Of a stretch of 13,107 nucleotides of DNA, positions 1 through 6,864 are shown one piece after another. The stretch is from NZQO01 sp002693605 (lineage in GTDB: Bacteria; Bacteroidota; Bacteroidia; Flavobacteriales; Flavobacteriaceae): the NCBI GenBank assembly GCA_963972105.1, contig CAXAVH010000073.1, positions 1 to 13,107 of the forward strand, given 5' to 3'. The notes beneath the pieces were generated by a model. It had not been told where the DNA came from, did no database searches, and saw only the letters and a program-made list of their open reading frames with translations. A program made the translations under genes and the position numbers. Numbering within the stretch: position 1 is the stretch's first letter; each line of letters opens with the position of its first letter.

Positions 1-118
1 TGGTCCTTTTCGCCAAAGGCGAACGACGGCCGTTAGCCGCTATGCTTCCCTGTGGTGTCCGGACTTTCCTCCCCACGCGTCAATAAATCAACGCACTGGG
101 CGATAAGGCGGCCTGCGG
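1..118 (-). ncRNA. rnpB: RNase P RNA (rnpB), 5' half, cut by the window edge
   Basis: This is the catalytic RNA of ribonuclease P, which cuts the 5' leader from precursor tRNAs. Read on the minus strand it shows the conserved block GAGGAAAGTCCGG (complement of 59-71), which is almost diagnostic for bacterial type A RNase P RNA. Before it is a P3-like stem (CCA..GCGT pairing with ACGCGTGG around a TTGATTTATT-type loop). After it come CACCACAGGG, the GCGGCTAACGGCCGTC segment and a GTTCGCC/GGCGAA hairpin leading into AAGGACCA at the edge. The 3' half, with the ACAGA-type conserved region, lies outside the window. The 5' end is set at about 116-118 from a TAnnTTTG element just upstream and is uncertain by several bases. 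It is divergent from dnaX. Confidence 0.92.
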
Positions 119-120
119 CA

Positions 121-153
121 CAAAATTAAGCGAATGTTAATAAAAAGCGCAAA
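121..153 (-). promoter_or_regulatory. Candidate promoter of rnpB
   Basis: On the minus strand TAATTTTG (121-128) matches the Bacteroidota -7 element TAnnTTTG, and TTTG (150-153) lies 21 bases upstream as a -33 element. Transcription would start near 114-116, at the expected 5' end of RNase P RNA. The match is by eye to the known consensus. Confidence 0.55.
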
Positions 154-192
154 ATTGAACGGCCTATTTTTCAAAATAAATAGGTACATCGT

Positions 193-200
193 TATCTTTG
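193..200 (+). promoter_or_regulatory. Candidate -7 element of the dnaX promoter
   Basis: TATCTTTG fits TAnnTTTG exactly. No good TTTG is found upstream; TTTTTC at 167-172 is the closest candidate at a suitable distance. If used, transcription would start around 205-206, only about 5 bases before the dnaX ATG at 211, giving an almost leaderless mRNA. Confidence 0.4.
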
Positions 201-210
201 TTTCTCTTCT

Positions 211-2001
211 ATGGAACACTTTATCGTATCGGCCAGAAAGTACCGTCCTACCCAATTTAAAGATGTGGTAGGCCAACAGGCCATTACCAATACCCTGGAC
301 AATGCCATTGCCAATGACCACTTGGCCCAGGCGTTGCTGTTCACCGGGCCACGGGGCGTGGGAAAGACTACGTGTGCGCGCATTTTAGCGAAAAAAATAA
401 ACCAAGATGGTACCGAGCGTGAAGATGAAGATTTCGCCTTCAATATATTTGAACTGGATGCGGCATCGAACAACTCTGTAGATGATATCCGGAACTTGAT
501 CGACCAGGTTCGTATTCCCCCACAAGTTGGCAATTACAAGGTCTATATCATCGATGAGGTGCACATGCTATCCTCTGCGGCTTTCAACGCATTTCTGAAA
601 ACCTTGGAAGAGCCGCCAAAGCACGCCATATTTATCTTAGCGACAACTGAGAAGCACAAAATCATACCCACTATTCTGTCCCGATGCCAGATTTTCGATT
701 TCCGGCGGATTACCGTTCAGGACATTAAGTCGCATTTGGCCGAAGTAGCCAAATCTGAACATATCGAGGCCGAAGACGACGCCCTGCACATTATTGCGCA
801 AAAGGCCGATGGCGCGCTACGGGATGCGCTTTCCATTTTTGACCGAGTGGTGAGTTTCTCGGGTAAAAACCTTACACGTGAGGCCGTAACCGAAAACTTG
901 AACGTTCTCGATTATACCTATTTTTTCCACATTACCGAATTGCTCTTGGAAAACCAGATTTCCAAGGTACTTCTCGCTTTTAACGACATCTTGGCCAAGG
1001 GGTTCGACGGGCACCACTTTATAATGGGCTTAGCGTCGCATTTCCGCGACTTGCTCGTTTGCAAGCACCAAGAAACTATCTCACTTTTGGAGGTAGGCGA
1101 ACAGATCAAGACAATGTATTTCCAACAAAGCCAAAAGGCAGATGTGACGTTTTTGGTAGCTGCCATAGAGCTTGCCAATAGCTGCGATCTTACCTACAAG
1201 ACCAGTCGAAACCAGCGCCTTCTCGTCGAGCTTTGCTTAATGCAACTGGCCTCCCTCACTGCGGTAGGCGAAAAAAAAAATGACCTACCCCAGCGTTCCC
1301 TAACCAAGCAGCCCTATATCCTTCCCCCGAGCCACGGTATGGGCAGCAAAAATAAGCAAGCAGAGTCTAGCGAAAAAAAACAGGAGCCTGCTACGCCTGA
1401 AGTGAAAAATGCCACTCCCTCCCCCTACACACAAGAGGCGGTCAAGAACGGTACCCATACCAATAATGAAACCCCAACTGCACCAGCTGCAACTGCCAAC
1501 AAAGTAGCCGAACGACCGGTAGTACACACCGAACGGAATACAAATCGTGTATCGGCCCTTTCGTTGAAGAGTATTAAGAAAAAACAGGAAATCAAAAACG
1601 AAAAGACGGCAAATTTGCTGGCTACCGAAGAGCTGCCCACCGAACCTTTTACGGAAGAAGCAATGCGCCGTGCCTGGACCGAATATTCTAAGAAGGTCGA
1701 GGCAGACGGCCAGTTCAACTTACTTTCGCACCTAACAATGGGGATTCCCAAGTTAGAAGGTACGCTCATTCACCTCGAATTTCCGAACAGTACCATCAAG
1801 CTGGAAGTGGAGCGCGCCAAATACGAATTGTTGGGTTTCCTGCGATCTGAACTTCAAAATTACGACATCGATCTTTCCATTGAAGTGAATGAAACCGCCG
1901 TGAAACGATATGCCTATACCCCTCGGGAAAAATTCGAAAAGCTGAAGGAATCGAACCCGTTACTGGAAAAATTACGGAAGGAATTTGATTTGGATATCTA
2001 G
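211..2001 (+). CDS. dnaX: DNA polymerase III subunit gamma/tau (DnaX)
   Basis: DnaX is the ATPase of the clamp loader that puts the beta sliding clamp on DNA; its tau tail ties the loader to the polymerase. The 596-aa product has an AAA+ module with Walker A GPRGVGKT (46-53), Walker B DEVH (115-118), sensor-1 ATTE (144-147) and the SRC arginine-finger motif (157-159). Domain III ends near residue 350. A Lys/Thr/Ala/Pro-rich linker of about 150 residues and a small folded C-terminal region from about residue 475 follow. The four-cysteine zinc module that E. coli DnaX carries in domain I is absent: the chain goes from CARILAKK straight to FELDAAS, as I recall for flavobacterial DnaX. The ATG at 211 is the first codon of the conserved N-terminus; no Shine-Dalgarno site is visible. 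Runs of ten A (1271-1280) and eight A (1373-1380) sit at the start of the linker and may allow frameshifting to a gamma-like form. miaE follows 20 bases after the stop. Confidence 0.97.
   Translation: MEHFIVSARKYRPTQFKDVVGQQAITNTLDNAIANDHLAQALLFTGPRGVGKTTCARILAKKINQDGTEREDEDFAFNIFELDAASNNSVDDIRNLIDQVRIPPQVGNYKVYIIDEVHMLSSAAFNAFLKTLEEPPKHAIFILATTEKHKIIPTILSRCQIFDFRRITVQDIKSHLAEVAKSEHIEAEDDALHIIAQKADGALRDALSIFDRVVSFSGKNLTREAVTENLNVLDYTYFFHITELLLENQISKVLLAFNDILAKGFDGHHFIMGLASHFRDLLVCKHQETISLLEVGEQIKTMYFQQSQKADVTFLVAAIELANSCDLTYKTSRNQRLLVELCLMQLASLTAVGEKKNDLPQRSLTKQPYILPPSHGMGSKNKQAESSEKKQEPATPEVKNATPSPYTQEAVKNGTHTNNETPTAPAATANKVAERPVVHTERNTNRVSALSLKSIKKKQEIKNEKTANLLATEELPTEPFTEEAMRRAWTEYSKKVEADGQFNLLSHLTMGIPKLEGTLIHLEFPNSTIKLEVERAKYELLGFLRSELQNYDIDLSIEVNETAVKRYAYTPREKFEKLKESNPLLEKLRKEFDLDI
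1263..1289 (+). other. Candidate slippage/frameshift site in dnaX: A10 run in a hairpin loop
   Basis: Ten A's (1271-1280) cover codons 354-357 (GAA AAA AAA AAT). The -1 frame reads AAA then TGA at 1281-1283, so one slip would end the protein after 357 residues. Loss of one A gives ATG ACC TAC and stops at TAA 1301-1303 (363 residues). The run contains the A AAA AAA and A AAA AAT slippery heptamers in frame. GGTAGG (1263-1268) and CCTACC (1284-1289) are perfect complements that would hold the run in a 15-base loop. Known parallels are -1 frameshifting on A AAA AAG in E. coli dnaX and transcriptional slippage on an A9 run in Thermus dnaX. That it works here is inference. Confidence 0.5.
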
Positions 2002-2021
2002 ATTAAAAATTAGCACGTTTT

Positions 2022-2633
2022 ATGGACGCACAAAATCAACCTAGCATCAAAATGCTCGGACTTAAATTGCCCACCGACCCCCGTTGGGTAAATATTGTCG
2101 AGAAAAATATAGAGGAAATATTAACCGACCACGCCTATTGCGAGCAAAAAGCGGCCGCTACGGCTATCTCGCTGATTGTTAGCTTTCCGGAATATACCGA
2201 TTTGGTACAGGAAATGACCGCATTGGTTAAGGAGGAAATGAGCCATTTCAAATTAGTGCACGATAAGATAATCGAGCGCGGTTGGACCCTAGGTCGCGAT
2301 AGGAAGGACGAATACGTGAACCAGCTTCTCCGGTTTTTTCCGAAGGGCGGTAGCAGGACAACGCAACTTGTGCATAGATTGCTTTATGCGGCCCTTATCG
2401 AGGCGCGAAGCTGTGAACGCTTCAGGTTGCTTAGCGAAGAACTAGAAGACATCGAACTGGCGACCTTTTATCGTAATTTAATGGTTAGTGAGGCCAACCA
2501 TTATACTATGTTTCTAGGCTTTGCGCGCACTTACGGTAACCGAAAGGAAGTAGACGCAAAATGGAACGAGCTCTTGGCATTTGAGGCTGAAATCATGAAG
2601 GAGTTGGGCAAGAAAGAAACGATACACGGATAA
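2022..2633 (+). CDS. miaE: tRNA-(ms2i6A37) hydroxylase MiaE
   Basis: MiaE is a non-haem diiron enzyme that uses O2 to hydroxylate the isopentenyl group of 2-methylthio-N6-isopentenyl-adenosine at position 37 of tRNAs reading UNN codons. The 203-aa product has the expected ferritin-like helices and ligand pattern: E41 (CEQKAA), E72 and H75 (EEMSH), E127 (EARSCERF), and E157 with H160 (SEANH). The opening MLGLKLPTDPRW (11-22) is typical of the family. The ATG at 2022 is used because it gives a normal length; Met11 is a possible alternative start. It lies 20 bases behind dnaX with no promoter seen between them, so the two are probably cotranscribed. Its TAA is one base from the stop of the convergent ppx gene. 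MiaA and MiaB, which make its substrate, are not in the window. Confidence 0.92.
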   Translation: MDAQNQPSIKMLGLKLPTDPRWVNIVEKNIEEILTDHAYCEQKAAATAISLIVSFPEYTDLVQEMTALVKEEMSHFKLVHDKIIERGWTLGRDRKDEYVNQLLRFFPKGGSRTTQLVHRLLYAALIEARSCERFRLLSEELEDIELATFYRNLMVSEANHYTMFLGFARTYGNRKEVDAKWNELLAFEAEIMKELGKKETIHG

Positions 2634-2634
2634 C

Positions 2635-3546
2635 CTACCTAACGTCTATCGATTCTGCTACCTTTTCATTGTAAAGGCTCTTCACGATCCCATCGGCCAA
2701 ACCGATTTTGGGTACATAGATATTTTTAGCACCGCTCCATTTCATAGCCGAAAGGTAAATCCTAGTTGCGGGAATAATTACGTCGGCCCGGTCTGGGTTC
2801 ATGTTCATTTCGGTTATGCGCTCTTCGAAACTGTGGTTTTTAATCAGCTCATAGTAAGACGCTAGATAGAAATACGTAAGTGGCTTGCCCAATTTCTTTC
2901 CGCTATTTTTGAAAATGTGGTTAATGTTTCCGCCAGAGCCAATGCAGTAAACCTTTCGGTATCCCTTGGTAAATTCCTTAATCCACGACTCCATTTGCTG
3001 CCACATCGTATCTTCCACCATATTATTGATAAGCCGTACCGTTCCCATCTTGAAGGAGCGCGAGGTAACCGTTTTACCATTTGCGAAAATGGTAAATTCG
3101 GTACTTCCTCCACCCACATCGATATAGAGGAATACCTTTTCGCCCTGTATGAGTGAATGTAGGTCGGTAGATGCTATGATAGCCGCCTCGTCGTTTCCGT
3201 CAATTATATTGATGGCCAGGCCCGTCTTCTCTTCCAATTGACGGGCAATATCGTTACCGTTGCGCGATTCTCGCATCGCAGATGTGGCACACGCCCTAAA
3301 TCGGGTTACGTTATGCGCTTGCATCAGCAGCCGAAACGCGTTCATGGTATCGAGCATGCGACGGTAATTGACTTCGGAAATCTTCCCTTCCAAAAAAACA
3401 TCGGCTCCCAATCTAATGGGCACCCGTACCAGGGAGGTTTTCTTGAACAAGGTCTCTTTACCCTCGTTCTCTATTACCGACGCAATAAGCAGCCGGATGG
3501 CATTTGAGCCAATATCTACAGCACCGTATTTTTCAATTGATAGCAA
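2635..3546 (-). CDS. ppx: Ppx/GppA-family exopolyphosphatase, short form
   Basis: Ppx/GppA enzymes of the ASKHA (actin/Hsp70/sugar-kinase) fold remove terminal phosphates from polyphosphate, or the 5' phosphate of pppGpp. The 303-aa protein has only the two N-terminal ASKHA domains, like short Ppx forms; E. coli Ppx has about 510 residues with extra helical domains. Visible motifs are DIGSNAIRLL (11-20), ATSAMRES (87-94), the GNDEAA loop with probable catalytic Glu120, DVGGGSTE (143-150) and GSGGN (203-207). The start is TTG: no ATG or GTG exists between the upstream in-frame stop and the conserved DIGSN motif. That TTG lies one base after the TAG of ppk1, so translation is probably coupled. 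The neighbouring polyphosphate kinase supports exopolyphosphatase rather than pppGpp hydrolase, but the sequence alone cannot exclude the latter. Confidence 0.88.
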   Translation of the reverse strand: MLSIEKYGAVDIGSNAIRLLIASVIENEGKETLFKKTSLVRVPIRLGADVFLEGKISEVNYRRMLDTMNAFRLLMQAHNVTRFRACATSAMRESRNGNDIARQLEEKTGLAINIIDGNDEAAIIASTDLHSLIQGEKVFLYIDVGGGSTEFTIFANGKTVTSRSFKMGTVRLINNMVEDTMWQQMESWIKEFTKGYRKVYCIGSGGNINHIFKNSGKKLGKPLTYFYLASYYELIKNHSFEERITEMNMNPDRADVIIPATRIYLSAMKWSGAKNIYVPKIGLADGIVKSLYNEKVAESIDVR

Positions 3547-3547
3547 C

Positions 3548-5641
3548 CTATGCGTTTAGTTTGTTCTGGTAATAATCGTAAAGTTTAAATTGAGACCGGA
3601 TCTTCTCTTTGTCATTTTTCCGATATGCATTTCTGGACTTTCCGGCAACGATTCTTGCCTTCACGTTGTCGTTCCAGCTAATTTCAAAGGTTTCATCAAG
3701 TTCCCTTTTAATTTCCGAATCGTATATAGGGCAAGTAATTTCAACCCGATTGTCAAGATTTCGGCCCATAAAATCGGCCGAGGAAATGTACATCCTGGGG
3801 TCGCCCCCATTCTCAAAGATAAACAATCGAGGATGCTCCAAAAATTTATCGACGATACTGATGGCCTCGATATTTTCGCTCATGCCGCGCACCCCTGGAA
3901 TTAGGCAACAAATTCCGCGTATTATAAGCTTTATTCGCACTCCTGCCCTACTGGCCTCGTAGAGCTTGTCTATCATCTTAAAATCGGATAGGCTGTTTAA
4001 CTTCAGTTTTATGCCACTTGGCAGGCCTTCGTGCTTGTTCCTTATTTCGGTATCGATCAGGTTATAAAGAGCATTGCGGGTATAATGCGGAGAGACAATA
4101 AGGTGGCGGTATTTTTTTATCTTGTAATTCACCTCAAAAAAATCGAATACCTTATTTATTTCCTTGCATATTTTCTGATCGGAGGTAAAAAGGGTATAAT
4201 CTGTATAGATGCGGGCAGTCGACTCGTTAAAGTTACCGGTACTTATAATGGCATAACGCTTTATCTTGCCGTTCTCTACCCGTTCAACGATGCACGCCTT
4301 GCAATGCACCTTGAGCCCTGAAACGCCAAAAATTAAGTGTACGCCTTCGCTCTGCATCTGTTCGGCATAACTAATGTTGGCTTCTTCGTCGAACCGGGCC
4401 TGAAGCTCGATCTGCACCGTTACCTCCTTCCCGTTCTTCTTCGCATTAATAAGGGAGCTTGCAATGTGCGATACCTGCGCCAAGCGGTATATGGTAATTT
4501 TAATCGATTTTACATTGGGGTCTAGCGCTGCTTCCCGCAAAAATTTTACGACATAAGAGAAACTTTGGTACGGGGCGTATAACAGGTAATCTTTATGCGC
4601 TATCTTATCGAGTAGGCTTCCCTGTAGGCTCAACCCTACTATGGGCAGGGGTTCAATTTGCTCGTAGAGCAAATCGGCGCGGCCCAAGCTGGGAAAACCC
4701 ATATAATCGCGTCTATTATGGTATCTTCCGCCGGGAATAATACTATCGGTCTTATCGATCCCCATTTTATTTAATAGGAAATTGAGCGTTTTTTTATGGA
4801 TGCTCTTATCGTAAACGAACCGCACCGGATCGCCCGTACTTCTATTTTTTACGCTTTTTGAAATTTTATCAATAAAGCTTCGGCTCAGGTCGCTATCAAT
4901 ATCGAGTTCGGCATCTCTCGTAATCTTAATCATGTGTGCCGAAATATTCTTGTACTTGAATATGCTGAAAATATTGTGCAGACAGTGCCGGATTAAGTCG
5001 TCAAGCAAGATAATATATTGCTTATCGCCATCGGGCGGGAGCACCACAAAGCGATCTATCACCTTCGGGATTTCTATTAGGGCATAATTATTTTTCGTTT
5101 CAAAAGTTTTGTCCTCCTGGGACATTTCCATGGTTACGGCCAAATAGGCCGCACTGTCCTTAAGCATGGGAAATTCCTCGAGTTCGCCAATCATAATCGT
5201 AACTAGGGCCGGACTCACCGTGCGTATGAAATAATCGGAAATAAATTTGCCTTGTGCCGGGGTTACCTCGGTCTCATTGATAATGAAAATATTCTTCTTT
5301 TGAAGCTCTTCCTGTATCTTCCTGAGTATATTTAGGCTCGTTGATTGTTGCTGGATAACGGTTTGGGTAATTTCCTCCAGTAGATCCTTAGCCGAGATCC
5401 CGCCCAAGAAACTACGGCCGCCCTTGCCCGCCTCAACGATGCGCTTTACGGTCGCGTACCGAACCTTGAAAAACTCATCAAGGTTATTCGAGAAAATACC
5501 TAAAAAACGTAAGCGCTCAATAAGTGGTACCGATTCGTCTTCGGCTTCCTGAAGTACACGGGCATTGAACTGAAGCCAGCTCAGTTCGCGGTTTCGGTAT
5601 TGGTTTTGCACCAACAATGTTTTCTCTACTTTTTCGGTCAT
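3548..5641 (-). CDS. ppk1: Polyphosphate kinase 1 (Ppk1)
   Basis: Ppk1 moves the gamma phosphate of ATP onto long-chain polyphosphate, reversibly, through a phosphohistidine. The 697-aa product is close to the E. coli length (688) and covers all four domains. Aligning it with E. coli PPK from memory gives ATP-contact Asn53 (SNNLDEF), phosphate/Mg-site Arg386 (TIYRLAQ) and Arg416 (QARFDEE), phosphoryl-acceptor His446 (KVHCKA), Tyr479 (RIYTDY), Arg575 (IIRGICCL) and His603 (FLEHPR), equivalent to E. coli N45, R375, R405, H435, Y468, R564 and H592. The second histidine of the E. coli motif YAHIGTGN, 19 residues after the acceptor, is Ile465 here (YAIISTGN). The ATG overlaps the stop of the phosphatase gene upstream (TAATG), and ppx follows one base after its stop, so the three genes should be translated together. 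Confidence 0.97.
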   Translation of the reverse strand: MTEKVEKTLLVQNQYRNRELSWLQFNARVLQEAEDESVPLIERLRFLGIFSNNLDEFFKVRYATVKRIVEAGKGGRSFLGGISAKDLLEEITQTVIQQQSTSLNILRKIQEELQKKNIFIINETEVTPAQGKFISDYFIRTVSPALVTIMIGELEEFPMLKDSAAYLAVTMEMSQEDKTFETKNNYALIEIPKVIDRFVVLPPDGDKQYIILLDDLIRHCLHNIFSIFKYKNISAHMIKITRDAELDIDSDLSRSFIDKISKSVKNRSTGDPVRFVYDKSIHKKTLNFLLNKMGIDKTDSIIPGGRYHNRRDYMGFPSLGRADLLYEQIEPLPIVGLSLQGSLLDKIAHKDYLLYAPYQSFSYVVKFLREAALDPNVKSIKITIYRLAQVSHIASSLINAKKNGKEVTVQIELQARFDEEANISYAEQMQSEGVHLIFGVSGLKVHCKACIVERVENGKIKRYAIISTGNFNESTARIYTDYTLFTSDQKICKEINKVFDFFEVNYKIKKYRHLIVSPHYTRNALYNLIDTEIRNKHEGLPSGIKLKLNSLSDFKMIDKLYEASRAGVRIKLIIRGICCLIPGVRGMSENIEAISIVDKFLEHPRLFIFENGGDPRMYISSADFMGRNLDNRVEITCPIYDSEIKRELDETFEISWNDNVKARIVAGKSRNAYRKNDKEKIRSQFKLYDYYQNKLNA

Positions 5642-6129
5642 TAGTCTTTTAGGTGTCTAGGAAATACTGCGTGTTTGGTAATTCCCGTTGAAATCTGGTC
5701 CCAAGAATCTTCCTCAAATTCAATAGCCACGAACCCGCAGGTGGGAAGATTTTCAATATATTGATTTCCCAGCATATTGACAATGGAGGTAAATGCGTGA
5801 TTGTGACCAACAATCATAACGACATTTAGCGATTCGTCCAGCTTCTTCACACTCTTTATAACCTGTTGCCCACTAAAGTCGTATAGATCGTGATTCAGTT
5901 CAAAATCATCCTCTGCGACGTTAAAGGCATTCATGAAGTAAGAGGCTGTCGTACGTGCGCGGTTCGCATCGCTGCTCACGATGCGCTGTGGCGGTTTCAC
6001 TAGGTTCTTTACGTGTTGCGACACCAAGGCTGCGTCGTTCTTGCCGCGGCCCTTTAGTGGGCGCTGGTGGTCTTCTACATCATATTTCCACGATGATTTG
6101 GCGTGCCGTACCATGTACAAAGTCTTCAT
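5641..6129 (-). CDS. SixA-type histidine phosphatase family protein
   Basis: This is a small member of the histidine phosphatase (phosphoglycerate-mutase-like) superfamily, the branch that includes E. coli SixA. SixA removes phosphate from phosphohistidine on signalling and phosphotransfer proteins. The 162-aa chain has the RHA motif (Arg8-His9, His9 being the expected nucleophile), the second arginine region SSDANRART (52-60, Arg57/Arg59) and the second catalytic histidine in VGHNH (His109). There is no signal peptide, so it should be cytoplasmic. Its TAA shares one base with the ATG of ppk1 (TAATG), which suggests coupled translation. The partnership with polyphosphate genes is suggestive, since Ppk1 works through phosphohistidine, but its substrate cannot be read from the sequence. 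Confidence 0.87.
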   Translation of the reverse strand: MKTLYMVRHAKSSWKYDVEDHQRPLKGRGKNDAALVSQHVKNLVKPPQRIVSSDANRARTTASYFMNAFNVAEDDFELNHDLYDFSGQQVIKSVKKLDESLNVVMIVGHNHAFTSIVNMLGNQYIENLPTCGFVAIEFEEDSWDQISTGITKHAVFPRHLKD

Positions 6130-6146
6130 ACGTATCTCTTTAAATG

Positions 6147-6791
6147 CTAGGGCTGTAATCGGTTAATTGTCCAATCGAGCCCGTCTAGTTTATATTGTAG
6201 CCTATCGTGCAGGCGGTTGGGTCTTCCCTGCCAAAATTCAATTTCAACCGGCCGAACGAGATATCCGCCCCAATTTAAGGGACAAGGTATTTCCATATCG
6301 GCATATTGGCGTTCCAATTGCTGTAAGCGCCTTTCCATCTCTTCCCTGCTTTCTATCACGCTGCTCTGTTGCGAGACAAGAGCGCCCAGTTGGCTGCCCC
6401 TTGGCCGTGAATGGAAATAGTTCACCGAGTCTTCCCTACTCGTTTTCTCTGCCTTACCCTTTATGATAATTTGCCGCTCTAGGACCGGCCAGAAAAAGGA
6501 AAGACAAATATGTTTGTTATGGGTTAGGGAAGCTCCTTTTTCGCTCTCGTAATTCGTATAGAAATAAAAGCCGTTTTCATCATACTTTTTCAGCAATACT
6601 ACCCTTCCACGCGGGAAACCGTCGACACCAATTGTGCTCACTGTCATTGCATTTGCCTCGTCTACCGTTCCCGACTCGCGAACCTCATAAAACCACCTTC
6701 TAAATTGCTGCATAGGGTTATCGTCTACATGGGTCTTCAGCAATTCATCTTTCTCGTACGATTTACGGTAATGGTGGAGTTTTTCAGACAT
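6147..6791 (-). CDS. pdxH: Pyridoxamine 5'-phosphate oxidase (PdxH)
   Basis: PdxH is an FMN enzyme that oxidises pyridoxine 5'-phosphate or pyridoxamine 5'-phosphate to pyridoxal 5'-phosphate, the last step of B6 synthesis and salvage. The 214-aa protein matches the family along its length. It has the N-terminal DELLKTHVDDNPMQQF segment, the FMN-contact region RGRVVLLKKYD (61-71), the FHSRPRGSQLGALVS loop (126-140) and the C-terminal signature EFWQGRPNRLHDR (185-197), in which Arg193 and His195 match the substrate-binding Arg197 and His199 of E. coli. The ATG gives a family-typical start and length. It is 73 bases downstream of rnz and 17 bases upstream of the phosphatase gene. No convincing separate promoter is visible in the 73-base gap; TACCTTGC near 6809-6816 is only a partial -7 match. 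Confidence 0.96.
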   Translation of the reverse strand: MSEKLHHYRKSYEKDELLKTHVDDNPMQQFRRWFYEVRESGTVDEANAMTVSTIGVDGFPRGRVVLLKKYDENGFYFYTNYESEKGASLTHNKHICLSFFWPVLERQIIIKGKAEKTSREDSVNYFHSRPRGSQLGALVSQQSSVIESREEMERRLQQLERQYADMEIPCPLNWGGYLVRPVEIEFWQGRPNRLHDRLQYKLDGLDWTINRLQP

Positions 6792-6864
6792 TCGCGAACT
6801 TTATTGCAAGGTACAAGATTTCAGAATGCTATAAAAAGCCTAGTGCTTAATTCTCTCTTAAAAA

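Noticed and set aside
192..533. Minus-strand open frame of 113 codons opposite dnaX
   Set aside because: It is antisense to the conserved AAA+ domain of DnaX; Ser-rich composition is the usual shadow pattern.
3609..3962. Plus-strand open frame of 117 codons opposite ppk1
   Set aside because: It is antisense to the conserved C-terminal domain of Ppk1 and has no recognisable protein features.
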